DNA of 64,000 nucleotides from Paramacrobiotus metropolitanus (GCF_019649055.1 NW_026570227.1:2790001-2854000), one strand, 5' to 3'. Shown: positions 44,874-58,823, numbered from the stretch's first letter. Program-made: numbers and translations. The notes: generated by a model not told the origin, from the sequence alone.

Positions 44874-46698
44874 ATGGTCCCATTGGTCCCAGGAAGCCGT
44901 CCTTGGGACAGTGTGCTTGTGTTGGGCGACGACGGGCTCTTTCGTTATGGGTGCGTGGTAGATGTGGCGGACCATGGTCTTTTCATCGACTTCCTCTGTC
45001 CCACTCGCCAACGAGAATTCACGCCGTTTGACCGGGTCTTGCTCAGTGATAACCGATATCTCGACCGGCACGAATTGGTCCAGACAGGTATCCAGTTTGA
45101 AATGCCCACAGAAGTCCTAATGCGCGACAGTGCGTCTGGCACACGTACCTGGTTCCCTGCGGAACTGCTCATTCGGAACCGCAACCTCAGGCACACCGAC
45201 TACAACGTGGCTGTCGTCGACTACGGATACCCAGAGGAATTGGCAGATGTTGTTTCCATGAGTCGTATCCGCTGGAAAGCACCGACTCATTGGCGAAGAC
45301 CAGCTGTAAGAGATCAGAAGGTTTTCCCAGAAGGCCCAGAACAAATTGAGACATGGACCTTCTTTAAGCAGAGCAAAAAGTTACCGGATGGGTGTCCAGC
45401 TGAATTGGTAACAGCAGCGTTAAAACAATATGGAAGGGAACTGCTTTACCACTCCCGTTGGTACTCTGTCAAAATTGTCGACGTAGACAATGTGGACGGC
45501 TCCGTGATGTACATGCAGCGGCGGTCCAAGCCTAAAGAGGAATGCGATGATATTCTTATGGCAAAAGAACGGGTAAGGAAGACCAGGTAGAAACTAACAG
45601 TTTTGCTAACATGCGCTTTTGCAGGAAGCACTCGACGAATTCCACGCCAAGCTAATTAGCTTCGTTTCACGGGCAGCAGAACCGCTACTCAAGATTTCAG
45701 TACTGGAAGAATTCGATAGGTTGCCGGTGGAATTGTGGACGGAAGTTATCTCTTATCTGGACACTTTCACGCAGACCAAACTCCGTTCGGTGTGCGCCAC
45801 ATGGAACCTCATCCTGAATTCAGCTTCCTGCACAGCTGTTATTGTTCTCGACAGTGCAGCATTCGGCAAAGCCGAGCTGTGCGGTATATCGACTCCAACG
45901 TATTTTATGATCTCAACCCTCTTTAAGCATGTCTCCACATCTACGCAGTACACTGCCGTGATTATCAGTCAGGAGTGGCGGAGTGTGTTGGAAAATTGGG
46001 AAATGGATATCGTGGAAGTGTTCGACATGCTTAAATTCATTGCACAGCGGAAACCTGGCATTAAGCTGAAGGCCATCTATTTGTTCGGAATGCGGCTGTG
46101 TCTGGTAAGCGGCTCTTACGGCGACCATCAACCATCCGAATGCCAGCTGCATCAGTCGCTTTCGGCTTACACGAGCAACGCTCTCACAGACTCGATTGTA
46201 GCGTGCCGCAGTTTTCTTGATGCCATCCATTTAATAAAATGCACTGTCGCAATACAGTGCATGTATGAGACGCAGTATTATCCAAGACTGTGGAAGCTGA
46301 CTGCCCAGGTTTACATTAAGCGGCAGCGCTTTACCGGGGATATCGGCGGCGCCCTGTGGAGTGCCGTAGAAAATGGATTGTCCATTCCCAGTAGCACAGA
46401 ACTGCGTCGCCTGTCCGAATTTATGGCATCATCTCAAGCATATGCCGATTTAACGAGTTATGGGAGAGTATTCGTGGCCATAGTGTCCAGGGTAAGATAA
46501 GACCGACCAGGGCAAAACGAAACCTAATTCTCTTTGTTGCAGACGTTGTGTGCGACACAGACGGTGAATCCGCGTCCATCGCTGCATTACTGCGGCAAAA
46601 AGTGGTGTCTGGACGGCCTGCAGGGTTTGGAACTGGAGAAGCTGTCGCCGGTTACACTGTATTTTCTCGTCCAACTGATGGAGTCCCTGCCTCACTAA
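44874..46698 (+). CDS. F-box protein with N-terminal Tudor/Agenet-like module, F2 (intact)
   Basis: Three exons, 44874-45572, 45625-46491 and 46543-46698, with GT-AG introns of 52 and 51 bases, give 573 residues. Residues about 20-60 (LVLGDDGLFRYGCVVDVAD, GLFIDFLCP, EFTPFDRV) and 80-135 (PTEVLMRDSASG, WFPAELL, YNVAVVDYG, SRIRW) look like two small beta-barrels of the Tudor/Agenet kind. That is inferred from pattern only. Residues about 265-300 are an F-box (LPVELWTEVISYLDTFTQTK). The rest is a family-specific region with GDIGGALWSAVENGL and a C-terminal LCATQTVNPRPSLHYCGKK. F-box proteins usually bind SKP1 and bring substrates to SCF ubiquitin ligases. This is the only undamaged copy of its family in the window. 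The start codon is supported by the equivalent ATG in F1 and F4. Confidence 0.8.
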
Positions 46699-47089
46699 AA
46701 CAGCTGTTACTGGTCTCACTCATGCCATGCAGCATAGGAATTATAAAGAACTGCTTCAGTTCGTTTACATAATGGTCTAACTGATCCTTCTGTTCTTTGC
46801 CTCTTTCCGTTGGCGCTGTTAACTTTCCGATTTGATTCATTGGCTTAGTTTACGGACATGGACAGCAACTGAATTGGCCATTTTTAGATTTAAATCTGTC
46901 GCTGACGGTCTAAATAATTTACAGTTTACTGGCCTGCAGATCGTCATTGTTTCACGTTAATTTGGAAATTTGAAGGCAGACAATGACCTATGGGAAAACG
47001 ATAGGGATTCCTTGACGGTAATCGCAAGTCTAAGAAGCCCTTAGATATTGCTCATGCCACGGTACAAGCAACATAAAAAACGTTCAGAT

Positions 47090-47810
47090 TGATTTACGTT
47101 AGACCTTGCAAGGGGAATATTAAAAGCAATTAGTAACCATAGTATAGTCGACTTTCTCTGCATGCACAACCGTAGGGTCAGGGTCTGGCCAGCGGAATCA
47201 AGTAGAAACTGGGAATAGGATTTTATGGCTGCTGGCTACAGTTGCTGTTCAACCGTCCAAGTGAAGACTGCAGAAGTTGTTGTTGTTGAGAACAATATTT
47301 ACCTGTGTGTAGGTGGCACAAGGTCGGGCATCGACGGGCGATCTGACTTTGCTATCTGGACAGTCTGCACAAAGTGGTAGGCTAGCAGTTCCATAAAATG
47401 TGCGGGTGAAACGATGGTTTGCACGAAATTTGAGTTTCAAGCGTGAGAACGAAAGGAAAAGAAATTGAGTATGATCAACGTCCGATAAATCTTCAGCCCG
47501 CGCTGCGCATGGCGAACTGGTCAGACAAGCATTTACAATGTGGTTTTACGCACATTAGGCAACCTTACTTCCGCTTCTCTAACTTGACCCACCATCGTAT
47601 TCGTTTCTTCCGTTTGCTGTTTCACTGCGCTAAATAATTATGGAGCCACTCTGGTCAATGTCACGGATCTAGCACGCTGTAACCATACAATATGATGGAA
47701 GTTGTAACGAGGTCAAGCTTTTGTTTCTTGCTATCATTATGCACATTAAAAAGGCAACCATACTGATAGTTATTAAGAACTTTACAGAAATTTTAACAGT
47801 GAAACTCTTT
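47090..47810. repeat. Segmental duplication, partner of 40600-41350
   Basis: See the partner copy for the shared blocks. It lies between F2 and F3. The rest of 46699-48371 holds no recognised gene. Confidence 0.65.
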
Positions 47811-48371
47811 GCATGAGTTTAGTCAAGTCGTCATTATCATCATAACTTTACCTGGGCCATCATCCGCCGTCCAGTGGCGCCGCCATCGGCTGTACTTTTT
47901 CTTTACAGAAAGAAGCTTTCCGCTCGTAGTGCTGCTTATCTTTAAGCCAGCCATTTTTTCAAACTTGCGCATACTGGTCTGGTCAAGCGCGCTGCATTAG
48001 TAGGAGTGGCAAAAGCTCGTTATTGGATTTCTTTTGGGTTGCTGCCTTTTAACCAATATGAACCGTCAGCAATTGATAAACTCACAAGCAAGCCATTCCA
48101 TTTCCAACTGTTTTACATGTTTTTAATACAATGCTAGAACGCACTGGTCGCGTATTTGAAGTGCTGCACTTGTCTTACTATAAACTGCACAGCCGCGGTC
48201 AAAACTGCACAGCTAGGTTGCTTACTCCATTTTTTTCAGGTACGGTTGTGGCTTTCAGTAAGTACAACTTGTTTAAAGCTCATTTTCAAATACGCTTTTT
48301 TCATTTCTTACAGTCGCAGCCGAGCAATTGCGATACTTCGCTAAACTGACTGGAAAAAGTTACCATTAACC

Positions 48372-50637
48372 ATGCCGTGTGAATTCTGTCAATCCAACTG
48401 TGTGAGTGTGTTGGACGGTGACGGCATTTCTCGTTTTGGACACGTGCTGGACGTGGACGAACACGGTCTTTGTGGATTTCCTCTGTCCGAACCGACGACG
48501 CGAGCTGATCCCGTTCGACCGCGTCTCGTTGCCGCAGTTATTCGAACCATGGATTTTAGGCGCGGCCCTGGCTCAGCCGCAGCCGTACCCAATCGAGGTG
48601 CTCATGCGCGAATCCCCATCCGGTCCGTGGACGTGGTTCCCGGCGCAGTTGGTCAACACGTCCCGTGGCATCCAGCACCATAACTACCATGTGGCTATTG
48701 TCGAGTGGCGCAGTACCATACAAAAGCATCCGGAAATGTCTGCCATAGAGGAGATGGTTCCCGTTGAGCGGATCCGTTGGGCGGGCGGTCGAGAGACTCC
48801 ACGGTGGTTCCTCCGGGTCGACCCGGGAGGCTGCCATTCCCTCCTGCATCGCGACTTAACCCCAATGTCCGCGGGAGAAGCGAAAAACTGGATGCGGGCT
48901 CTGAACCGCTCTTATGATTGTACTGAAGTCTACCACGGCCCGCCTGTTTCTTTTGTTAACCTCGTGGATGGGCAGTTGTCTTACATTTACCTGCAGGACA
49001 TCGGCGACAAAAACGCTGCGCGCTTTCGGGTAAGAGTCAGTTGAACTGATTTGCGTACACCTCGTTTCATGCTCACCTGAAACAGTATTTTGCTTCCATC
49101 CTGTACCTATTACAAAGCAATGAGAGAGAGAATCAGTGCGACCAATGTGTCGCATTAACCAGCTTTATTTTATTATTGAAAGCTGAGGATTGTGGAATAA
49201 GTCGCTATTATGCTGTGACTGATAATGACGTACCATTTCGTCGACGAAAATTCGACGACAAACCAAGTAGAACACGCACGATGTCGACCCGGTACGATGT
49301 CAAGCTTAGCGTTACCTTTCTAGTTTTCGTAGATTTTCTTAGTTTTTTTAACCGTCACCCTTGTGACGGTCGGCGAAATGTCGGAGATCCGTGACCGGAG
49401 TGTGCGTCGGTTATGCAAAAGTTTTTTCAGCTAATCTGTTTGTGGAGCGGTTTCACGGAAACCGAATAATGAACTGAACTATACTGTGCGCTTTTGTAGG
49501 AGTGGATCGACACGCTAAACGGGAGGGTGATTAGATTTTTCATGAAGCACAGCCGCTCGTTTATCAAACCACCGGAGCCTTTGGTCGGGATTTCCGACAC
49601 TCGTGTCTTGCCGGTAGAGTTGTGGCTGGTAAGTGTTTTCCTACTTGGATGCTTTGACGCAGACTGGTCTGCGTGGCGTTTGCGCAGCTTGGAATGGGAT
49701 GCTGGTCTCGCCGGCGCTGCGTATTAGCCTTTTAATTGCATCTGATACAATTTCTACCAGGGCATGTAATCCCGCTTACTTCTTGGCTGCGCCAGTTTAC
49801 TATTGCTGGGGCGCGCATGTTCAACATGTCGTCATATCCGACAAGCGACCTTCAGACGACATCTTGCAGGTGCTGGATGTGCTGCACTACACGATCCAGC
49901 GGAAACCTGGCATCCATCCGCCATCGATTCATCTAATTGGCCTGGATATGTCCTTGTACGTCAACCGTCTCACTCGGTATAGCATTTCTCGCGACTGATT
50001 GTATTGTGCATTCGCCGGGACCATTTATAAACTACGCAAAGTTTGCACCTTGGGTCGAGCAAAACTTCCATCTTCAGGATTTCATTGCTTCCGTCAGCGG
50101 TCTTCCATGCGGCGTCGTCCACATTAAAAATCTCTCTGTTCTCCTGTGTTATAATATTAAACCATGTCATGACTGCTTAAGCGGCACCCAGAACCCCATT
50201 CCCGTCCTTCGTTTGGAAAGAGGAGATAATTTCGGCTGTAAATTGTGGGATGCGCTAGATACGGCGCTATCGAAGCCGAACTCTAAACAGTTAGCGGGAC
50301 TGTCTGGAAAGCTGGCCAGCGGTACCGTGGACATCAGCGCCATCGGCAAGGTATGATACTCTGATGCAGGCGCAGAATGTACGGTAAATGAATGTGGCCG
50401 GTGATGGCTTCGCTCTAAACCTTTTCCGATTTGGCAAATATAGGCCACACAGTGGGAAAATACCGGAATTTATCTGGCTTTTTTTTCCAGATGCTATGTG
50501 CGACACAGACCGCCTATCCGCGTTCCTCACCGCATTATCGCGGGAAGATGTGGTGTGTGGACGGTTGCAAAGAACTGCAGGTGCAGAAGCTATCTCGGAT
50601 TTCCCTGCGCGTCCTTCTCCTTTTTTCGTTCGATTAA
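48372..50637 (+). pseudogene. F-box/Tudor-like family copy F3 (multiple frameshifts)
   Basis: Exon 1 (48372-49029), exon 2 (49500 to about 50350) and exon 3 (50491-50637) are all recognisable: VFVDFLCPNRRREL, GPWTWFPAQLV, VELW then FSYLDALTQTGLRGVC, and LCATQTAYPRSS. Three breaks are seen. About two bases are missing near 48469 (CTTTGTG for CTTTTTGTG), one base (T) is inserted at 49630 inside the F-box, and there is a further shift near 49985. The copy is more diverged than F1, F2, F4 and F5. It cannot encode a full protein. Confidence 0.75.
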
Positions 50638-51174
50638 TTTTCAGCTCACTGAAGTGGTACGCGGATTTATTGGTTTTCGCCATGCCGATTCGTGCGGCTG
50701 TAAGTATCGACCGTCTCTCTCATTTACGCGAAGAAGTGTGATGCAATACGCCACAGTACTGCATATATTGTACTATCATCCATTGCACTTATTTACAGGT
50801 GCCATTTGCGCTTTCATACTTTTGTGTTGTTATACTTACCGCATTTTTTGTGGGTGTTTACTATTTTTAGTTTCTTTCTACTTAGAAATCGAGTTATTCG
50901 ACAGCTGTACGATGAATATGCGATGATACAATAAACCAGGCGCCAATTATGCTAGCAGTTTGACTGCACGCTCCATCTGCGATCTGTTGGAGTAATCGTG
51001 CAAAAGCACCGCCATGAGCGCGAAGAGGTCGCACCAGTATCGCATTATTGTCTGACCTAACCAGAAAGAAACCTTAAGAAAATATGCAAAAATGCGGGAG
51101 CTGCGAACGGCTTGGTTAAAGTAGCTTGGATTCGGATGACGAATCCAGACGAATTTGACTTCTGGTGTGACTTC

Positions 51175-51525
51175 TTCGTATTCTTATCATCACATTCTTG
51201 TTGGTGTTGATTGTCCTGCCAGCTGTAGGCTTGTATGCATGGTGTATTAAACCAAACTTAACTAATTTTAAATAATACTAGAGGAAGCCACCACGTTTCA
51301 CCACCAAAGTCTCCCGAGTCGGGTGGTGTCCATAAACCACACAAATCCGGTGACACCATTACAGACAAACAACACACCAGTATCGTCTCTGACTCTCGGG
51401 ACATCGCTATACAGATCGCTGTATGCCAATACTGTGAGTTGATTACGGGCGGGAAGAGCACAGCGATATTTTCTCGAGTCTTATACCCAATTTCGTCCTG
51501 AGCTTAGCTTTTCGTCGCACTTGTT

Positions 51526-51528
<3 letters not shown>
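51175..51528 (+). repeat. Dispersed repeat, partner of 60360-60722
   Basis: Shares TGGTGTTGATTGTC, ATTAAACCAAACTT, CACGTTTCACCACCAAAGTC, GGACATCGCT and GAGCTTAGCTTTTCG blocks in the same order and orientation with 60360-60722. It ends directly at an (AT)n tract. Confidence 0.75.

Positions 51529-51591
<63 letters not shown>
51529..51591. repeat. (AT)31 microsatellite
   Basis: An uninterrupted run of about 31 AT units at the end of the dispersed repeat. Confidence 0.95.
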
Positions 51592-51592
<1 letters not shown>

Positions 51593-51846
51593 GTTAATAC
51601 GCGTAACGAAGCGAGGACCGGATTTTTTTCCGCAGCTTTTAAAACAGCCTTGCTATTTTGCTAAGCCAGTCTTTTGCTGTTTTGCCGCAGTATCGTCGCC
51701 AAGTTGCTCGTTGGAATTTAATGCGCGTATTTGTCACAGATTGTGGGGTTTCATGAAGTTAACCGCACTATGGTAATTTCATCACACTATGGTGATTTGT
51801 AATAGCCAGGGCGACAGCTTTCTTTTTTTGTGTTAGGTTTATTAGT

Positions 51847-51940
51847 TTTCGATAGTTATGCATAGTTATGCATAGTTCTTAGTTTTCGATAGTTATGCGA
51901 TAGTTTCGAATAGTTTCGATAGTTATGCGTAACTGGTTAT
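51847..51940. repeat. ATAGTTATGC-type short tandem repeat
   Basis: Several imperfect units of GATAGTTATGC and GATAGTTTCGA follow each other. Confidence 0.7.
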
Positions 51941-53713
51941 GCAATCTCTACAATTTTGCTTAAAATTTCCACTCCGGTTTCGTTTTCTTTGTATTTTTGG
52001 CCGTTACGGGAGTAGATGCGTTCGGTAGTTCGTTATTTTGATAATTTGGTGCCACCATAGTACGGCTAGTTGGAGTCTGGACTAGTTGTTCAGCATGCCT
52101 GAATTCCACTTTGTTATTAATTTTCGAAACCGGTGTACTTCAATATTTTTTATTTATTAATCTGTTCAAAATCATATTCAAAAATATTTATCAATTTACT
52201 AGTATTCTGTTTAATTTATTTATTAATCTTCTCTTTAGATAGAGGGGCAGATGCCTCAAAACCATCCGATTTGCGCGAATATATTGTTTCCAACAACCTG
52301 TTTGATAGCATAAGTCAAGCGCTTGTAATTGTGCCCTTTTAGCTGCTTTTTAAGTTTTGTGCATTTTTGATTGTCTGTAGAACTTCGTAAGGCGCGATTC
52401 TTTCCTTGTATCTATAAGCAATAAATCTACACCTAAAATTAGAGAAGTTAAGCAATAAATCTACACTTAAAAAAGACCGAATGTCGGGCGAGTGTAATAG
52501 ACATCAGTTGTCGGCTTCCGCTGTTGCTTGCCACTTCCGCTGTTGTACCACTTTTTGGTAATCGGGAATCTTGATAAAAAATAGAATTCATTTTCATTCA
52601 AACTAAGTTAACTAACGTCAAAAGTGGCGTTACCCAACAATCGCAGAAAGAATAGACGTGTCTAGCACTGTTTGCTTGTTGTTACTGTTTTGCCCTAGTA
52701 GTTCAGTAACTTCAGTTAGGCTCGGTCGTTCGGCATTACGATCACTCAGCGATAAAAATGTTTGTTCTGGATAATTATCTGCATAGGGGAAACGAAGACA
52801 ATTCTGCGACAGCATCTACATAACAAGCATTTCAATGCTGCAGTGAGAACCGGCAAGCCCAAGGTGCATATGAACCGATCGCATGGAACATTGTTTTACA
52901 TTCCTTTACTAGAATCATACACATTGTGTTTGCAGTGTCTAATAACTGGATACAGGGTAGTAGGGTACTTATGCATGTTACTTGTTAGCCGAACTGGCGT
53001 TAATCATGTACATGTTTCCCTATTCGTTCAGACTCTGTAGCTTTACTGCTGCACTGCATTCTGCAATGATTGCTCCATTTTGGCACAAGTAGCATTTAGT
53101 TGGCAAAACTTTTATGAAACATCTAGATGAATAGCAATGATGAAATCCGTTGTCCGGTGCCACCCTGTGTTCCTTATGGTGTTCTTTGCCGTTGCGTTTG
53201 CTTTCTGCATTCTAAATTATCGAATCCTAGAACTTAACCCTTAAATCAGTTGTGTGTTGTCAGAACCGTGTATTATGAACTATGAAGCATGCTTTGATGA
53301 GTTTGATCGCATTGTATTAGCCGCTAGGCCCGCTTCCCAGTGTATGGAACTGGTGCCTTTGTCACTTTGTGAAGCAATTGAAGTAGGGAACATAATTATT
53401 AATTTATTACTATGATGGTACAGTGTGCCAGTTCTGATAACCTTGAGCCATTGACTAGGAGGAGATACGGTACTTATTAAATTAGTTAGTAGATACCGTA
53501 GAAAGTAAGCGGTGGCTGCGGTGCTAATTGATTTCATTAATTTACGTCAATCAGAGCAAAATTCTAATTGTCACAGCAACACATTTTCCGTTTGCAGTTT
53601 CAGCGTTGCTATATTACGAAGTACCACGCGAGACAAAAAATTCGGCACGAATACGAAAATATTATCTTTTATTACGCTTAGCTACATTTTCGCTGTTAAC
53701 TGTAAAATCCAGC

Positions 53714-54401
53714 TTAAGGGAAGTGGGCCGGTACATGGTGCCAAATTCGTATACATGCACGAAAACTTTCACTTTCGCGCACTCCCAAACACATTTTTGT
53801 TTCGGTTTATGACATTCTACAGCCAGAAGGTTTGTATACACTGGCGTGAAAACCGTTTGTGCGCGCAACATCCGGTTCGAGAGCTATGGCTGTTAGAAAA
53901 TTCCAAAAAGTTTAAATGCATTCAGATGTACCAAAAGTCTGATTATGGACCGATCTCCCTCAAATTTTGCATATAAATGCGCATATCTATGAAGATCGTT
54001 TTTACACCGATCCAGACTTCCATGAGTTTTTTCAAATTTTAAAATGAATTTTAAAATTTTTGTAATTCATTTTTAAAATTTGAAAAACATGCTAGAACAG
54101 TGGATCGGTGTAAAAGCGATCTTCGCGGTTATGTGCATTTACGTGCAAAATTTTAGGGAGATCGGTCCATAATGAGACTTTTGGTACACCTGAACGCATT
54201 TAAACTTTTTGGAATTTTCTAACAGCCATAACTCCCGAACCGGATGTTGCGCGCACAAACGGTTTTCACGCCAGTGTATACAAACCTTCTGGCTGTAGAA
54301 TGTCATAAACCGAAACAAAAATGTGTTTGGGAGTGCGCGAAAGTGAAAGTTTTCGTGCCTGTACACGAATTTGGTACTATGTACCGGCCCACTTCCCTTA
54401 A
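53714..54401. mobile_element. 688-bp foldback element with TTAAGGG termini
   Basis: The two halves are inverse copies from TTAAGGGAAGTGGGCCGG to its reverse, with only scattered differences. The arms meet near 54060 in an AT-rich centre (TTTTAAAATTTG). Matching open frames on opposite strands (FRALPNTFLFRF, QKVCIHWREN) are mirror images and not evidence of a gene. A diverged arm fragment lies at 11952-12118. Confidence 0.85.
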
Positions 54402-57085
54402 CTTAAATTGTAAACGTTTCGTATTATCCTAAATTTAAGGTTGTAATCATCAATTTAAGTACGAGCACGTCCTTACTAAAGCAAGAGACATTCCAGAAAC
54501 GCTTCCTTATTTTGTTGGCCGGCCATGTGAAAAAAGCACACCAGTAACAACATTACATATTTGTTTGATCGGCCATCATTTAAACTATCTGGAGAAAACA
54601 GAATCAATGGTTTCGGTGAGATATAGAATGAAGGAAAGTCAGAGAATGGCTTGTGCAACGTTTGTGGAACTTTTCTCTTGACCTTTCTGAGCGCTATTGC
54701 ATCCGCTGTGATTTCAATACTAAGAAGTCTTTCACGGGCGTCAACCATCCTTTCTTCATATTCTCGGTTCTGTACGTTTTCGACCGATCCCTTCTTTTTA
54801 CTTAAGGTTTTCTTTAATTAAATGTCGTTTTTTAGCTACTTCCTCCCCGGCAGTCTTTTTACCGATGCTTTGAAAGTGGCAACTACAAATAGTGTTCAAG
54901 TATCAGCTAAACAGTTTCAAATAATTATGTAAACCGCTAAATACGATGCAGTTTGAATACGTCAAAGTCGTCAGTATCCTGACAGCTTGTCTGCCGCACG
55001 CTGGCAGACATTATAGACAGATTGACAGAACAAGAACGTCAGCGATTGGCTAATTTGAGTAATTGACAAGGTTTCGATAGGAGTATAAGCTGCAACGATT
55101 AGTCCGACAGCGCGACCGGGAACAAAGAGTTCGGCATAGGCGACAGTTTTTTCAGCTGCAAATCGTGCAGACCGTCCACACACCATCTCTTCCCGCGGTA
55201 ATACAGCGATGGACGCGGATCCGTCGTCTGTGTCGCACACAAAGTCTGCCAACAAGAAAACCATGTTTTTTTCTGATGGCAGATCTCAAGGGTCGGTGTA
55301 GTCTTACCTTGCAGACCACATTATGTTTTGCCCACCCTGTTGTCTCGGCGTCTGCTTGAATGGCTTTTAACCAAGTGGACAAGAGGTAAACCTCCGTTTC
55401 CCTTGGCGCTGGCAGTTGCGCCTCCATGGCATTCCATAACATCTCACCGAAATTGCCGATGAGGCGTTGATGACGTACTTCAGCAATCTCAGACAATTCC
55501 AATGAAAGCAAAATGTTTAAAGCGATCGTGCATTTTATCAAATGGATGTTATGACACAGAAGATCGGGACATGCTACCACGGAATGCGTAAATGTTTCCC
55601 GGGTGCTACCGACCATATTACCAGAAAAAGGTGAACGAAGTGAGCATTCGAATTTGTAACTGCCATCGTACTTGAAGCTAAGGAGATAGCACTCCAGTCG
55701 GTATAAAAAAATACCTTTCGGTCTGATGTTGGCATTGCGCTGTAGGATGAAGTTAAGGATGTCGAGAATCTTCACAACGTCCATTCCATCCATCCTCTCG
55801 CCATAGTCGGCAATAGTAATGTATTGCGTGAATGGGGAGATTCGCTTGAAGAGAGCCGAGGTCATAAAATACAATGGTTTAAGCTCACTGCACTGATCTT
55901 CCTTGGTGAATGCCGCGCTGTCCAGAATGACTTTTGCTTTTAAGGACGCAGAGTCCCAAATGAGGTTCCATAGTGGGCACACGCGGCACTGTTTGACCTG
56001 CGTTATAACGTCCAAATGCGAGAAAACTTCCGTCCACAATTCTATCGATAACACAGCGACTTCCGCCGCTGGTAAAATCTCGGTCGCCGCTGGTAAAATC
56101 TCGGCTAACGGCTCTGACATCCGTAAAGCGGACTGAATTATGAACTGGTGAAGAGATTCCAGGCGTTCCTGCCAAACCGTCACGCTACAAGTCGGACATG
56201 TAGACGTCGACCAAAGTGTAATAAAAAAAGGGATCCTTCTTACCGTTTCCCATGTCGTATACAGTACGTATCGTCGATATCTTTCGCGCTATTGGGTCGA
56301 CACTGAAGGTACACCACACATCCGTCCACGATATCCACCGCATGAGCATGATACCGGGCATAATCGTACGGCATTCCCTTTTTACCTTGTTTCAGACTTG
56401 CCGCAACCAATTTTGCCGGGCAACCTTCCGGCAAAGGTATAATACGCTTGACAAACGTCTGTACGAATTTTGGTACAGGTAAGTGCTTGGCGTGTATGTA
56501 ATGTTTGTAATTATCCTGGATCGGTGACCGCCAATTAGGATCCGTCTTTACGCGAATCCGCAACTTGGGAACCACTGTCGCATACTCCTGCAGTGTCCCG
56601 CCGTAAACGATCGCCACGCAGTAGTCAGCCCGAATCATGTCTTGGAATGTGCCAAGTATTTTCGCGGGAAACCACGTCCACGCACCCGATGCGTTGTCGC
56701 GCATCAGGATGTCTGCGTCTGGTTAAGGTTTGCAATCCAGATCAACGGCGCGCGCCGGGGAAATTTATGGTAATGCTTGGTAAAGAGTGGCATTTCTACC
56801 AACATATCAACCGCTTCCGTATTTTGACCTACCTTCTCAACCGCTTGCGTACTGGTAATGCAACGCTGCGGTAACGCTTCAAAGCAGAAGAGATGTTGAC
56901 TTTGTAGAAAAATCAACAGCTGTTTGCGCAAATACCGCCTATATGCACACATTTGACTGAAAAGGTTGCCATCTTTTCTAAATTTTCTAATTACTACCGC
57001 TTCGTCAGTGACTTTTCGACCGGAGCGCAGCGAAGGTCCTCTAATTCAGACAAAATTAAAAAGGTGCTGTCTGTCTGTCCGTTAC

Positions 57086-57190
57086 GGAAGTAAGAAATGA
57101 CGTCATACAAGGAAGTAAATGTCGTCGTATAAGGAAGTTAAGAAAACTATGTCATATAAGGGAGCCGGAAATGACGTCATATAAAGAAGT
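57086..57190. repeat. About 25-bp tandem repeat with TGACGTCA motifs
   Basis: Four to five units of the form GGAAGTAAGAAATGACGTCATACAA. Two carry a perfect TGACGTCA, the CRE/ATF-type palindrome. Confidence 0.7.
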
Positions 57191-58789
57191 AAAAAATGTT
57201 TTCAGAGAAAGGTCACCTCAAAGGCTCAATGGAGCACCAGCCGTTGTAAGGTCACCGTAAAATTTGAGATTTGCAAACGTTTCTTTATTAGCTCCGCTAT
57301 CTGCCTTCTGAAAGGTTTGACACGGGTCTGGCACTGGAGTTGCCGAGAAATACTTAATTTAAGGCAAACACAGCTGGTGCTGTTTAACTTTACTTTGGTG
57401 GTATATGACGTTGGCGAAGCCCTTTGTTTGTGTTAAGGTTTATCTCAAAACCGTTTCAGTCAGTGAAACAGCAAGCAGATATATTTTTCTTTTGGAATTC
57501 AAAAATCAGTCTTTAGCTCTCGATAATAATAATAATACTTATTGCTACTCTGACAACAATTTCCCTTTTTATTTTTCAGTGCAACCCCTCTGTATAGCTT
57601 CTACATTTTATGATTAATGCCCCAAACTTCGATCCCCTCTCTGAGTAAATTTTGGAATACATAGTTTTGGCAGGATTACGCCATAGTGACGCTTGTGGCA
57701 GACAGATCACCGATTTCATAGGTTTTAAATTTAGGCTCAGTGGTAATAGTACATGGCAAAAGCGCCTGATGATTATTGTTGTTGGAGAGGAAAGTTTCTA
57801 CTTTTCGTGCAAACATTTATCACAAAAACTCTTTACAGTTCTTTTTGAAAATGTTTTTTTTGTAGTCTGATCAAAAGTTAAAATTTTCGGAAATACAGAG
57901 TAGTTCCGAGATGTTATTGATTTTAGAAATTGTTTTCCAGAAATTGTTTTTAAAGGGGCAGAGAGCATTTTTTGTACTGCCCCACTGATTGTTTGTGCAC
58001 ACAATAGCAACAAAATGCGTTGTAGTATTGCGCTGTAATGTATTTGTATGTATAAAAATGCGTTGAAACTTACGATTTTGTTGCCAACTCTGTAATTTAT
58101 TTCTTATCTTCCTCTTAACAGCTTTTTCCCGTACCCCGTACAAAGGAATAACGGAGCAGGTAAACCTGCATTTTACTGGGTCACTTTTAGCGAAAACCAG
58201 CTTTCATTGGTGCCGGTTTGTTGCGAAAATGTTCGTTTATAAATTGCTAAATATAAATGAAGGTAACTTCCGGTGTCGAAAAGTTGTTTTTTTCTAGGGA
58301 TAGGGTAGGTTTTGTCAAAAAAAGTTCCACAAATTTTAACTATTTGAGCTAACCAAGCTTACAGCGTTGTGTTTGAATATAATTCTTCAAGAATCTGCTT
58401 CGGTTGTTGTTACTTCCGCAGAAGAACGACTTTCAACTATCAACCTTTACACTTTAAAATACCTTCATTGAGTTCAAACTTCAAAACTTGTAGTAAAAAT
58501 ATTATTGTGCAATCTCAATTGCGTAGTTATGATGAAACGCAAGCGCACGCATTGTGCCAGCGAAAATAGTCGAAAGTCGTCCAAATCGGTATAGTCTATT
58601 CTCAGGGAGTTTTGGAGAGCCCAAAAATTGAGCTTTAACAAAAAATGAGCTTTTCTTTTAATTTCCTCCAACGATGTCATCACTAGTAAAAAAGTTACTG
58701 TTTCATGGTGACAAAGGCGACATGCAAAAAATGTCAGGTCGGCAGCTGCTTTCTTTGTGAAGACTAAAGAAACATGCGCCATCGACACA

Positions 58790-58823
58790 GGCATGCGACC
58801 AGCATTATTGCTGGTCGCATGCC
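58790..58823. repeat. Perfect hairpin, 15-bp arms, 4-base loop
   Basis: GGCATGCGACCAGCA, TTAT, TGCTGGTCGCATGCC. Confidence 0.9.

Larger units (their letters stand above)
50638..53713. other. No gene recognised; repeats only
   Basis: Apart from the repeats listed separately (51175-51528, 51529-51591, 51847-51940), I see only short frames without recognisable domains. Confidence 0.45.

Noticed and set aside
53512-54366. Mirror open frames with HENFHFRALPNTFLFRF
   Set aside because: They are the two arms of one inverted repeat read from opposite strands; no domain or splice context.
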